DNA of 64,000 bases from assembly GCA_963775395.1 (NCBI GenBank), contig CAVZIX010000020.1, positions 248,001-312,000 of the forward strand. Reading direction: 5' to 3'. The stretch is from JAIBJN01 sp963775395. GTDB taxonomy: Bacteria; Actinomycetota; Thermoleophilia; Gaiellales; Gaiellaceae. Shown here piece after piece: positions 29,597-38,696 of this stretch (the stretch's first letter is position 1; every line of letters starts with the position of its first letter). The notes beneath the pieces are model-generated. The model was not told the DNA's origin. It was given only the letters and a program-made list of their open reading frames with translations, and did not search any database. Both the position numbers and the translations under genes were made by a program.

Positions 29597-30215
29597 CCTC
29601 AGCGACCTCCACGGCATGCACCTCGGTGCGGAGGCGTGTCCCTCATCGTAGCCCCGGGAAGTCCCGTCGGATCGCGGATCAGGACCCGCTGCCGGCGGCT
29701 CGCGTGCGGGGGCAACGGAACATCGGCCCGGTCGATCCTGGCCGCGGTCCGTGGACAATCCGATCAGGCGTTCGCTCTTGCCACGCCCTCGCATTCCGAA
29801 GCGGGTCGCCCTAGGCCTTCGGCACCCGTGGGCGCCTCAGAGGCTCGCAGAGACAGCTCCGCCATTCCGCTCGTGGATACGCACCCCGAAGTCCCGAGCC
29901 ACGCAACCCGCAGCGAGGCTGTCATCCACGGCGAAGGGCCGTGGCCCCATTGAAGTGCCTCTCAGCAGGCGGGCCGCCCACACGAGCAGGGAGGTCATTG
30001 AAGGCTGCAATGGCCCCCGTCTTCTGCCAAGCCCTTTGGCAATACGGACTTCGATGTATCTCTGCCACCGCATGCCTCTCGCACGCCGCAATCGGTTTGT
30101 TTTCCACGATTTCGGACGACGCGGACGATCAGAAGTGCAGTCCAGTGCGTCGAGGCGTCACCTCTCGCGGCGATGCTTTTAACCTGATGCGACTCAAGAC
30201 GAAGCGAGGCCGGCG
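29597..30215 (+). other. CRISPR leader region between csb2 and array
   Basis: No gene seen in these 619 bp. It contains one divergent repeat (29921-29956) and a second GTCTTC-plus-hairpin unit at 30019-30041 (TGCCAA, loop, TTGGCA). The 170 bp before the first good repeat are less GC-rich and include CGATTTCGG and GATGCTTTTAACC, as expected of a leader. Confidence 0.5.
29921..29956 (+). repeat. Degenerate CRISPR repeat upstream of the array
   Basis: GTCATCCACGG at the start and GCCGTGGCCCCATTGAAG at the end match the array repeat. The middle loop differs (CGAAGG instead of CTACCCA) but the stem CCACGGC/GCCGTGG is kept. It lies 259 bp from the first array repeat. Confidence 0.65.
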
Positions 30216-30925
30216 GTCTTCCACGGCTACCCAGCCGTGGCCCCATTGAAGCCTGCTCGGCGCGTCGAGCTCGCCGAGCCGTCGCCGGCGTCTTCCACGG
30301 CTACACCAGCCGTGGCCCCATTGAAGCCGTCGACGTGCGCGTCGACGATCGGCGTCGCCGACGGCGTCTTCCACGGCTACCCAGCCGTGGCCCCATTGAA
30401 GCCGATGCCGCGTCGCGACGGCGGTCGCGGCCGCGGCCGTCTTCCACGGCTACCCAGCCGTGGCCCCATTGAAGCGTCGACGCGTCGCGACGCCGCGCCG
30501 CGCATCGGCCGCGTCTTCCACGGCTACCCAGCCGTGGCCCCATTGAAGCTCGACGCTCGGCGACTGCGTCGCGACGGCCGCGGTCGCGTCTTCCACGGCT
30601 ACACCAGCCGTGGCCCCATTGAAGCCCGATCGCCGGCCGTCGGCCGTCGCCGGCGACCGGTCGTCTTCCACGGCTACACCAGCCGTGGCCCCATTGAAGC
30701 TCGCGATCGCCGCGACGGCGATCGCCGGCGATCCGGCGTCTTCCACGGCTACACCAGCCGTGGCCCCATTGAAGCACGTCGAGCATGGCCGACGGCGCTC
30801 GGCGACCGTCGGCGTCTTCCACGGCTACACCAGCCGTGGCCCCATTGAAGCCGCGTACGGCCGTCGAGCGCCGACGTCCGGCGGCCGCGTCTTCCACGGC
30901 TACCCAGCCGTGGCCCCATTGAAGC
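30216..30925 (+). CRISPR. CRISPR array, 10 repeats and 9 spacers
   Basis: Repeats of 37-38 nt begin GTCTTCCACGGCTAC and end AGCCGTGGCCCCATTGAAGC. The one-base length difference is ACCC versus ACACC in the loop. Repeat starts: 30216, 30290, 30366, 30439, 30513, 30588, 30663, 30738, 30814 and 30889. Spacers are 36-38 nt. Each repeat holds a perfect 8-bp hairpin (CCACGGCT/AGCCGTGG), suited to Cas6-type cleavage. The ATTGAAGC end sets the transcription direction as plus, away from csb2. All repeats are well kept and no terminal decay is seen. Spacers are unusually rich in CG dinucleotides (see findings). Confidence 0.95.
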
Positions 30926-31666
30926 TCATCCGGAGTCCGCCGCGACGCCGCCGGCCCGGCCGGTCGGCCCTCCCCCATCTCGGCCTCGAACCGCTTGAGC
31001 CTGGCCTCCAGCTCGGCGACCGACTCCCGGACCTCCCGCAGCGACCTCCCGCGCCTCCGCCAGGCGGGCCTTCAGGCCGCCCGGGCCCGCCGCACCGACC
31101 TTCCCCCGCAGCCAGTCGTCGCCCGACCAGGCCTTGCTGCCGTAGCGGCGCAGCCACTCGTCGCCGTGCCGCACGATCCGCCGCAGCCCGTCGGCCACCG
31201 TCCTCGGCCTCAGGAAGGGCCGGCCCCCCTCGCGCCGCGTCTGCCGGCGCCGCACCTTCCCGGGGATCGCCGCGGCCAGCTCCTCCAGGCCCCAGCCCCG
31301 CTCGGCCGCCTTCCGCTGCAACGCGTCGCGCCTCTCGCCCGGCGGGAGCTTCAGGAGCTGCTGGACGTGCCTCCAGGGCAGCGGCATCCCCCGGGGGTCC
31401 GCAGCGCGCACAGCTCGTCGAGCTGCCCCTGGGTGTAGACCCGGGCGAAGACGCGGGCCTTGCGGAGGTTGTCGAAGCCGTGGCCGGTCTCCTCGTGCAG
31501 CTGCGCGGAGGGTGGCGGCGTCCAGCGGGCCGTCCTTGATGCGGGCGAGGACCTTGCGGCCGAGGGCGTGGTAGGCGCGGAGCTGGGCCTCGGCCTCGGA
31601 CTCCTTGTCCCGCCTGGGTACGGCGTCCGCGGGTGCCTTCTCGTCCTTGACCTTCGGTCTTGCCAT
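30926..31666 (-). CDS. DUF1016-like protein, frameshifted
   Basis: From ATG 31666 (MARPKVKDEKAPADAVPRRD) to TGA 30926, immediately next to the last CRISPR repeat. Frame changes occur near 31505, 31390 and 31050. Parts are YHALGRKVLARIKDG, HGFDNLRKARVFARVYTQGQ, LPWRHVQQLLKLPPGERRDA and KAAERGWGLEELAAAI, then a helical tail ending ARLKRFEAEMGEG. The order (helical start, SWxH-like PWRHVQQLL, AAERGW) resembles the N-terminal domain of DUF1016 proteins, whose nuclease domain would follow; here it is absent. Convergent with the array. Role in CRISPR unproven. Confidence 0.45.
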   Translation of the reverse strand: MARPKVKDEKAPADAVPRRDKESEAEAQLRAYHALGRKVLARIKDGPLDAATLRAAARGDRPRLRQPPQGPRLRPGLHPGAARRAVRAADPRGMPLPWRHVQQLLKLPPGERRDALQRKAAERGWGLEELAAAIPGKVRRRQTRREGGRPFLRPRTVADGLRRIVRHGDEWLRRYGSKAWSGDDWLRGKVGAAGPGGLKARLAEAREVAAGGPGVGRRAGGQAQAVRGRDGGGPTGRAGGVAADSG

Positions 31667-31861
31667 GGCCGAGCGTCGCCCTGGGCCTCGGGGATGGAGA
31701 TGACGCGGATTACGGGCAACTATGCCCGACGGGAGGTCGATCGGGAAGGGACCAACTGCGAGGACCCTCGGTTTGTCCGCGTGCACGCGAGCCAGGAGAA
31801 CGGTGACCATGTAGGAGCCAGCCGCCTCGGCGAGCGCGACGGGCCGGGCCCCCCCCTGCCC

Positions 31862-31990
31862 TACTCCAGCCCTTCGAGCCAGACGCGGATCTCGTTGCCG
31901 TACTCGCTCGCCAGGTCCCCCTTGACCAGCTGGCGGTGGAAGCTGGCCGCCCCCTGCTCCACCAGGTCCGCCGCCTCGGCGCTCGGGGAA
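31862..31990 (-). CDS. Short reverse-strand open frame, possible gene end
   Basis: Reads SAEAADLVEQGAASFHRQLV and continues KGDLASEYGNEIRVWLEGLE with TAG at 31862. It looks like the C-terminus of a small helical protein whose start overlaps the transposase fragment. A junction between the two cannot be excluded. No family recognised. Confidence 0.3.
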
Positions 31991-32270
31991 GCGGTCAGAC
32001 CGCACCGTCACGACCCTCGACGGCCTCGTCCGGCTCGGCCTCCAGGTCCGCCGCTGCCGCGATCGAGACTGCCCGCGGCTCGGCATGCCGTTGCGGCCCG
32101 AGAGGAGGGCGTTGGGTCCTGCCCCAGCACCAGTTCGGCCTCGACGTGATCGCCCTGGTCGGGGCCCTGCGCATGCCGAGCACCGCAGCGTCCCGGAGTA
32201 CCCACGCCGAACCGGCCCGACGCGGCGTACCCATCTGCGCCCGCAGCGTCGGCGTCCTACTGATCGCTAC
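31985..32270 (+). mobile_element. Transposase-like fragment, 3' end cut off
   Basis: Plus-strand pieces in two frames read RTVTTLDGLVRLGLQVRRCR, DCPRLGMPLRPE, VLPQHQFGLDVIALVGAL, AEHRSVPE and HAEPARRGVPICARSVGVLL, then DRY at the join with nirB. A cysteine-containing N-terminus followed by RSVPEIHAEL-type sequence is seen in planctomycete transposase-like proteins. No terminal inverted repeats are visible. It stops at a join without adapter. Confidence 0.45.
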
Positions 32271-32706
32271 GTCGCCTTGGAGTTCGCGAGCATCGTGTTG
32301 ACGTCTTGCAGTCGCGGAACGTCAGCGACGCCGGCAAATCCTTGCCCGGAACGGGCAGCGCGAATGGATTGGAGCCGGTCGCGAGCAGCAGCCGATCGTA
32401 AGGCACCTCGATGCCCGACCGAGACCGCACCACGCGACGAACGCGGTCGATGGCGACCACGGAATCGCTCAAATGCAAGGTAACGCCGTTGTCCCGATAC
32501 CATTCGACCGAGTTCAGCACGATGTCGTCGAAGTGTTTCTCGCCGGCGAGCAGCGGCGACAACAAGATGCGGTTGTAATTGGGGTAGGGCTCGGCGCCGA
32601 ACACAGTGATGTCGAACGGCTGACCCGCAATCGCGAGCAGTTCCTCGATCACCTTCATGCCGGCCATGCCATTGCCGACGACGACCAGCTTGCGGCGCTT
32701 GTGCAT
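32271..32706 (-). CDS. nirB: Nitrite reductase large subunit NirB, N-terminal FAD part only
   Basis: ATG 32706, MHKRRKLVVVGNGMAGMKVI, is the FAD-binding GxGxxG start. FGAEPYPNYNRILLSPLLAG, VVAIDRVRRVVR and LLLATGSNPFALPVPGKDLP follow. It ends at NTMLANSKAT near 32272, about 140 residues in, where a transposase-like sequence from the other strand begins. NirB carries electrons from NAD(P)H through FAD and Fe-S to siroheme to reduce nitrite to ammonium. Style is proteobacterial. The truncation is at a chimeric join. A small frame change lies near the end. Confidence 0.8.
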
Positions 32707-33045
32707 GCGCAGAGGTTCGGTTTTGATCCAGACCTTGCCGTCGGTCACACGGACGGGCCAGGCGCGCACCGATTGATCGTGATCTTCGATGCAGCGGCCG
32801 GTCGCCAGATTGAAGTGATGTTTGTAGATCGGCGAAGCCACGACCGGCTCGCCGTTGAGATCGCCCACGATGCCGCGCGACAGGACGTTCGCCTCGCTGT
32901 GTGGATCGTAATTATCGATCGCGTAGACGACATCGCCGACACGGAACACGGCGATCTGCCGGCCTTCGAGCAGAGCGGCGACGCCGGTGTCCGGCAACAG
33001 ATCGTCGAACGCGCGAATGCTCGTCCAGGCACCCGGACGTTTCAT
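32707..33045 (-). CDS. nirD: Nitrite reductase small subunit NirD (Rieske-type)
   Basis: ATG 33045, MKRPGAWTSIRAFDDLLPDT, then IAVFRVGDVVYAIDNYDPHS, PIYKHHFNLATGRCIED, VRAWPVRVTDGKVWIKTEP. NirD has the Rieske fold but lacks the full Cys-His pairs, as here (YKHHFNLATGRC). 113 codons is the usual length. The frame passes without a stop into the NirB N-terminus at 32706 and from the NirB C-terminus upstream, which may be a hidden indel. Confidence 0.85.
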
Positions 33046-33408
33046 ACGGCCTCCCGGGCGCTGCGAGCGCTCGTCACTGGTGGCGGGGCGGATCTGGCCG
33101 CGCTCCTGCACGAACACCACGTTGTCGTCGGCTCGATCGCTGTTCACGAACGTGCGGAAGCGTTTCAGCGTCTGCGGATCGTCGACTGCCTTTTTCCACT
33201 CGCACTCGTCGGTGTTGACGACACGCGCCATGTCGGCTTCGAGATCCGCGGCAATGCCGAGCTTGTCCTCGATCACCACTTGTTTGAGGTAGTCCAAGCC
33301 GCCTTCGAGGTTGTCGAGCCACACCGACGTGCGCTGCAAGCGATCAGCGGTGCGGACGTAGAACATCAGGAAGCGGTCGATGTAACGCACCAGCGTGTCG
33401 CGCCAATG
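33046..33408 (-). CDS. nirB: Nitrite reductase large subunit NirB, C-terminal part
   Basis: Reads HWRDTLVRYIDRFLMFYVRT, ADRLQRTSVWLDNLEGGLDY, ECEWKKAVDDPQTLKRF and VFVQERGQIRPAT. This is the C-terminal extension of proteobacterial NirB. It runs into nirD without a visible stop. On its 5' side, near 33408, the sequence switches to an unrelated protein with no adapter visible, so the siroheme domain is missing. Confidence 0.8.
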
Positions 33409-35672
33409 ACTTCGAGGCCGTCCGGCACGTCGACGTTCAGCGACGGCACGCCCCCGGCGATCGCATATCGCAGGGATCCGAGCAACTTGCCGGCAGTCGG
33501 CTGGATGTCCCAGAGGTACGCCTCCTGGACCGAAACCGTTGGCACGGCGGCGGCCGATTCCTGCCGCCAACGGATCAGCGGCGAGCCGGTGCGGTCGCAA
33601 TCGACGGTGAGTCGTACGTCCGAGCGGTTCGTCGGCGACGCTTTGGGCCCCGCGCGGCCCGACCGCCTGGACGTAGCGGGCCACCGTCGGCAGGTGGACC
33701 GTTAACGAGCAGACCGCCGCGTTGGCGACGGGCACGCGAAGCGCCGATCCTCGCCGGTGGGGCACGGGACGGCAAACTCCAGGTCGATGCGGTGTCGCCC
33801 GCGGCCGGTGATGCCGAGGGCGATGCGGTCGCCGACAACGCGCGGGAACGCCGCGACACCGTGCTGAGCTTCGCGTCGCGCAAGAGGGCGCCCGGCCACC
33901 AGGAACGTCACCGTCGTTGGGCCGTCGCGGACACTTCGATATCGATGGTGCCGCGGACGAGAACGCTCGTGCCGAAAACGCGGCCGTCGTAGGTCGCTTC
34001 GACCGGCACGGCCACGTTCGGTAGCTCACGACTTTGCGCGGGCGGCCAATCGGTCGAGCAATTCAGGCGGGGCGAGGACACTCCGCGGTTCCGGGAGCGT
34101 CGGCCGGACCGGGGATCAAGTAGACGGTCGGATAGTCGGCCCGGCCGCGTCCGGACGTGCCAACGCTGACGAGCAATACCGCAGCCGCGACGACGGCGGT
34201 TGGGCGCTTGGCGAACTGGTCGATCGCGACGGCAAGTGCCAGGGAGTAGAACGGCCAGCGGGCCATGTCGGCCACCGGTGTCGGTAGTGCGACGGTCCCG
34301 GCCGCGGCGAGGCCAAGCACAGCGCCAACGGCCAACGCCGCGACGACGTGCGGGCCGCGAGGTATGCGAGCAGGGCGAGCGCCACGCCGGCGAGCGTCCA
34401 CGACCGCGGGCAGACGACGACGAATTCGGGAGCTTTCGCGTTCCCTGCCAGAGGTTCAATACCGTCTGGCAGTTCCCATGTGTGCGTCACGGTTGTGCGG
34501 GCATCGAAGCCGTCGAGGACGATTTCCGGCCGTGCGAGTTCGCTCACGATCTCATCGACTTTGTCGCCGACCGCCGTATCTGGTACGGCCTGCGATGGCG
34601 TTGCCGGAATGCCCGCAGATTTCGACACGAAGGCAGGTTGCGCGAGCCGCGTGTAAAACGTCCCGATCCCGATCTCGGTGCGATACCTGACTTCGACTTG
34701 CACGAAACGGCGTCCGAACGGCACCGTGTACCACCACTCCGAGCGGTTGTACAGGTTGACGCGATCGTTGTGGCCATCGACGCGAATCGACGCCAATGTC
34801 GCGCAGGGCGGCAACTCGAGCATCGCACCGCCGAACGTCCAGTCCATCAACCGAAAGCTCAAAGTGTGGTCGCAACGACCGCTGGGGTGAAGCATCAATT
34901 ATTCGCATCGATCGCCTGGATGTGGCCGGTTCGGCCGGTAAACCACGCTGGACCGTGAGCCGCGGCGAGCCACCGCTCCACGGAGATTGCCGCCCGGGCG
35001 ACCGACGAGTCGGTTCCGATTGGCCCACCCAATCCCTCAACGACCGCTTTCGTCCAGGAGCTGCGCAACTCGACGTCGGCGCAGAACGACTCGCGTTCCG
35101 CGGCCGGCACTCGTGGGAGCGGGATGTCAAGTGTCGGCGAATTCCAGGCCGACGACTCCTGAGAGCAAGGCGTCCCAGGCAAACGTGGCTCCCAGCGCCA
35201 ACAACGGAGTCGCAACGTCGTGGTCGTTGTGCCCGTACCCCAGATACGTCTCGCTGTCGGCGTGCAGAGTCACCGGTTCGGACAAAGGTCGCTCGAATGC
35301 CAAGCACCACCAAGCGGAGTCGTCGCGCAGTCCGACGGCGGCGAGTGCGTCCACGGCAGGCCGACGCCAACCAACTTGCCGACGTTGGGCACGCCCATAA
35401 TTCGCTTGAACGAACGCACGCGGTTGGCCGCTGCGCGGACGTGCCCGTCCGTTGGCACGTGCCCGGACGTCGGCTGAAACCCCGGCGGAATGCCCTTCGC
35501 GGCACCGGCCTTTGGCACCGCGCAGGTCATATGCAACTTGAACGCGCAGGACTCGATGGTCGCGTTCGCCGTAAGCGTCGATTCGAGTCGCGGCCGCACC
35601 GCGGCGAGGGCAATCGTTCCTTCGACCGGGAAACGACTCAGGGCGAAGGTCGCGTCCGGCGGTGCGTCGCCA
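33409..35672 (-). CDS. Unidentified large membrane-associated protein(s), heavily frameshifted
   Basis: Reverse-strand coding in several frames, probably one or two proteins. Pieces from the 5' side: FALSRFPVEGTIALAAVRPR, SFKRIMGVPNVGKLVGVGLP, SDTETYLGYGHND-like, LGATFAWDALLSGVVGLEF, FRLMDWTFGGAMLELPP, RSEWWYTVPFGRRFVQVEVR, HTWELPDGIEPLAG, a hydrophobic stretch (TLAGVALALLAYLAA and AVGAVLGLAAAGTVALPTP), AVPVEATYDGRVFGTSVLV and LRYAIAGGVPSLNVDVPDG. It has at least two membrane segments and beta-rich parts, in a style like planctomycete proteins. I do not recognise the family. It is truncated at both ends. Confidence 0.4.
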
Positions 35673-35819
35673 AGCAATACGGCTATGTTTGTTTGTTTGT
35701 TTGTTTGTTTGTTTGTTTGTTTGTTTGTTTGTTTGTTTGTTTGTTTGGGGGGGGGGGGGGGGGGGGGGGGGGGGCTTTTTTTTTTTTTTTTGTGTGTGTG
35801 TCTCGTCAGCGTCTGTGCT
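35673..35819. other. Nanopore adapter pair with TTTG, poly-G and poly-T runs, chimeric junction
   Basis: AGCAATACG at 35673, then GGCTATG, about 15 TTTG units, a run of some 30 G, a T run, and a degraded adapter start CTCGTCAGCGTCTGTGCT ending at 35819. The runs are filler between two reads, not a genomic microsatellite. Confidence 0.93.
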
Positions 35820-37184
35820 AGGCACGTGTACCTCGACCTGCACGGCGTCACCCGACGGCCGAGCAGGCGCCCGGTTCCTGGCCACAGACCGAAGCGGCGG
35901 GACAAGCTGATCGATGCGCTGCTCGCCAGCCCGCGGTACGGCGAGATACTGGCCGACGTCTGGCAGGGCTACCTCGTCTCGCCGCTGGCCGACGACCAGC
36001 GGGTCGCGGGCGGACCGGTTCCGGCAGTGGCTCGCCGGGCGGTTCAACACCAAGACGTGGGACCGGATCGCCACCGAGCTGCTGACCGCCACCGGGAAGA
36101 TGGAGGAGAACCCGGCGGTCATCTACCTGATCGAGGGCCGGCTCCCGCGCACCGTCCCGGACCTGACCGACCTCACCTCCCGCTACTTCCTGGGCGTCCG
36201 GCTGAACTGCGCCCAGTGCCACGACCACCCGTTCGTCAAGTGGACGCAGCAGGACTTCTGGGGCATGGCGGCGTTCTTCACCCAGATCCAGACCCCGGGC
36301 AAGCCGAAGCAGGTCTACCAGGTCGGCGTCAAGGACGACCCCGAGCTGACGCTGGCGTCCCTGAAGGACGCCGGCACGCCGGACGGGTTCCTGCCCCGCC
36401 CGCCGACGTTCCTCGGCGGCGAGGAGTTGCCGGCCGGCAAGGGGACGACGAACCGCGCCGCGCTGGCCGCGTGGATGACGTCGCCGGAGAACCCCTACTT
36501 CGCCCGGGCGATGGTGAACCGGACCTGGTGGCGGCTGTTCGGCCGCGGGATCGTCAACCCGGTGGACGACATGCACGCGGCCAACCCGCCGTCGCACCCG
36601 GAGCTGCTCGACCTGCTCGCCCGGCAGTTCGCCGAGTCGGGCTTCGACCTGAAGTTCCTCACCCGCGCCATCGTGTCGAGCCGCGCGTACCAGCGGACGA
36701 GCCGGCCCGGCGACGCCGCCGGACAAGCAGGCCGCGCTGTTCGGCCGGATGTCGATCAAGGTCCTCTCGGCCGGGCAGTTGTACGATTCGCTGGTGACGA
36801 TCTTCGGCCCGCCGGCGAAGACGACCGGGGTGGACGCCGCGGCAGGACGCCCGCGCCGAGTTCACGCAGTTCTTCGCCGACGACGGCGACCCCGACCCGA
36901 CCGCGTACCGGCGGGGCATCCCGCACCTGCTGCGGCAGATGAACTCGGGGCAGTTCGCCGGGCGGAACCTCGCCGCCCTGGCGGCGCGGCTGGCGAAGCC
37001 GGGCCGGTCGCCGGACGACGTCGCCGGCGGACCTGTTCCTGACGATCCTGTCGCGGCGGCCCACGGCCGACGAGCAGCGGCTGGTCCGGGACCACGTGGC
37101 CCGGTGCCGACTCCGCGCGAGGCGGCCTGCCGGGAACTGGCCTGGGCCCTGCTGATGACCAGCGAGTTTTCCCTGAACCACTGA
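35820..37184 (+). CDS. DUF1549/DUF1553 protein (planctomycete), N-terminus lost, frameshifted
   Basis: Starts in mid-protein (RLIDALLASPRYGEILADVW). DUF1549 part: NTKTWDRIATELLTATGKME and SRYFLGVRLNCAQCHDHPF, with the CxxCH motif. DUF1553 part: NRAALAAWMTSPENPYFARA, MVNRTWWRLFGRGIVNPVDD, LDLLARQFAESGFDLKFLTR and LAWALLMTSEFSLNH before the stop at 37184. These secreted proteins are expanded in Planctomycetes and almost always sit beside DUF1501 genes, as here. Frame changes near 36010, 36720, 36845, 37030 and 37100. Molecular role unknown. Confidence 0.88.
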
Positions 37185-37213
37185 GCACGGCGACCGCGCC
37201 GGGAGACGATGCG

Positions 37214-38553
37214 ATGCGACCGAACTTCGGCCGGCGGGAGTTCGTGGCTGCGGCGGCCGCCGGCGCGTCGCTGTGCGGCTGGCTGGGGCGGCTGGCGGCC
37301 GCGGCCCCGGACGGGCCGCGGCCCAAGTCGTGCATCCTGCTCTGGATGGCCGGCGGGCCGAGCCACATCGACACGTTCGACCCCAAGCCCGACGCCCCGG
37401 CGGACGTCCGCGGCGAGTTCAAGCCGATCGACACGTCGGTCCCCGGCATCCGCATCAGCGAGCACTTCCCGAAGTTCGCCAAGCTGATGAAGCACGCCGC
37501 CGATCCTGCGCGGCATGAGCACGCTGGAGTCGGACCACAAGCTGGCCACCTACCACCTGCACACCGGCTACCAGAACCGGGCCGGGGCCGTGGCGTTCCC
37601 CAGCCTCGGGCGCGATCGTCGCCAAGGAGCTGGGCAAGCGCGACGTGCCGCTGCCCAACTTCGTGACGCATCGGCCGCGGGCCGCAGGAGGCGCTCGAGC
37701 GCCGGCTTCCTCGGGCCGGACCACCAGCCGCTGGCCGTCACCGACCCGGTGCGCGGGCTCGACTTCATCGAGCCGGCCGGCTCGCCGGCGGAGTTCGACC
37801 GGCAGGTCGAGCTGCTGCGGCAGTTCGAGGAGGCGTTCCACGACCAGTACCAGAGCGCGGCCGGCGAGGCGCACCGCTCCGCGCTCGACCGGGCGGTGCG
37901 GCTGATGAACTCCGAGCAGAAGCAGGCGTTCGACCTGTCGCGGGAGCCGGACGCGGTCCGCGAGGCGTACGGCCGGCCGGGCCGCCGGGCCGCGCGCAAG
38001 CCCGGCGGCGCGGCAAGAAGGCCGGCGGGGGCGAGCTCCGGCAGCTTCGGGCAGGGCTGCCTGATGGCCCGGCGGCTGGTCGAGGCGGGCGTGCCGTTCG
38101 TGGAAGTGGTGATGGGCGACGGGGTCGGCTGGGACACGCACCGCGACAACTTCCCCCGCACCCGCGCCCTGTCGCTGGAGTGCGACACCGCGATGTCGGC
38201 GCTCGTCGAGGACCTCCAGACGGCGCGGGCTGCTCGACACGACGCTGGTCGTGTGGATGGGCGAGTTCGGCCGCACGCCCCAGTGCACCGGCGGCGGCCG
38301 CAACCACTGGTCCCGCGCCTGGAGCAGCGTGCTGATCGGCGGCGGCATCAAGGGCGGCCAGGTGATCGGCCGCACCGACCGGGACGGCGCCGCGGTCGTC
38401 GACCGCCCGATCAGCGTGACCGACTTCCTCGGCACCGTCTGCACGATCCTCGGCATCGACTACACGCGGAAGAACCACCCGCCCGGCGTGGACCGCCCGA
38501 TCCCGATCGTCGATACCAGCAAGGGGGTCAAGGTGCTCTCGGAACTGCTGTAG
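37214..38553 (+). CDS. DUF1501 protein with Tat signal, frameshifted
   Basis: ATG 37214, MRPNFGRREFVAAAAAGASL, is a Tat leader. The sulfatase-like DUF1501 domain follows: CILLWMAGGPSHIDTFDPKP, DHKLATYHLHTGYQNRAG, MARRLVEAGVPFVEVVMG, MWMGEFGRTPQCTGGGRNHW and YTRKNHPPGVDRPIPIVD. It is 29 bp after the DUF1549/1553 gene in the usual two-gene pair. Members look like alkaline-phosphatase-superfamily proteins without proven activity. Frame changes near 37505, 37610, 37670, 38010 and 38230. Confidence 0.88.
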
Positions 38554-38696
38554 CCGGAACTTTTTGGCTCCCGTCGAGCGCAACTGATGTCCCGGCCAAG
38601 CACCGGCTCAGCACGAGGTCGTGGATGCGGAGCACGTTTCATGCGCCGCATCCACCTCCCTTAAGACGGCAATGACCGGAAGGTTTCGGTCGGGAT

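Noticed and set aside
30037..30067. GGCAATACGGACTTCG, partly like the adapter
   Set aside because: It lacks the filler and the TTCAGCGTATTGCT half. Repeat-like sequences on both sides belong to the same CRISPR locus, so I treat it as leader sequence, though a degraded junction cannot be wholly excluded.
30301..30978. Open frames reading through the CRISPR array with a repeated LQWGHGW motif
   Set aside because: The motif is only the translated CRISPR repeat on the reverse strand; spacer lengths keep one frame open by chance.
35683..35800. TTTG microsatellite followed by poly-G and poly-T
   Set aside because: It sits exactly between the two halves of a sequencing adapter, so it is base-caller filler rather than a genomic repeat or phase-variable tract.
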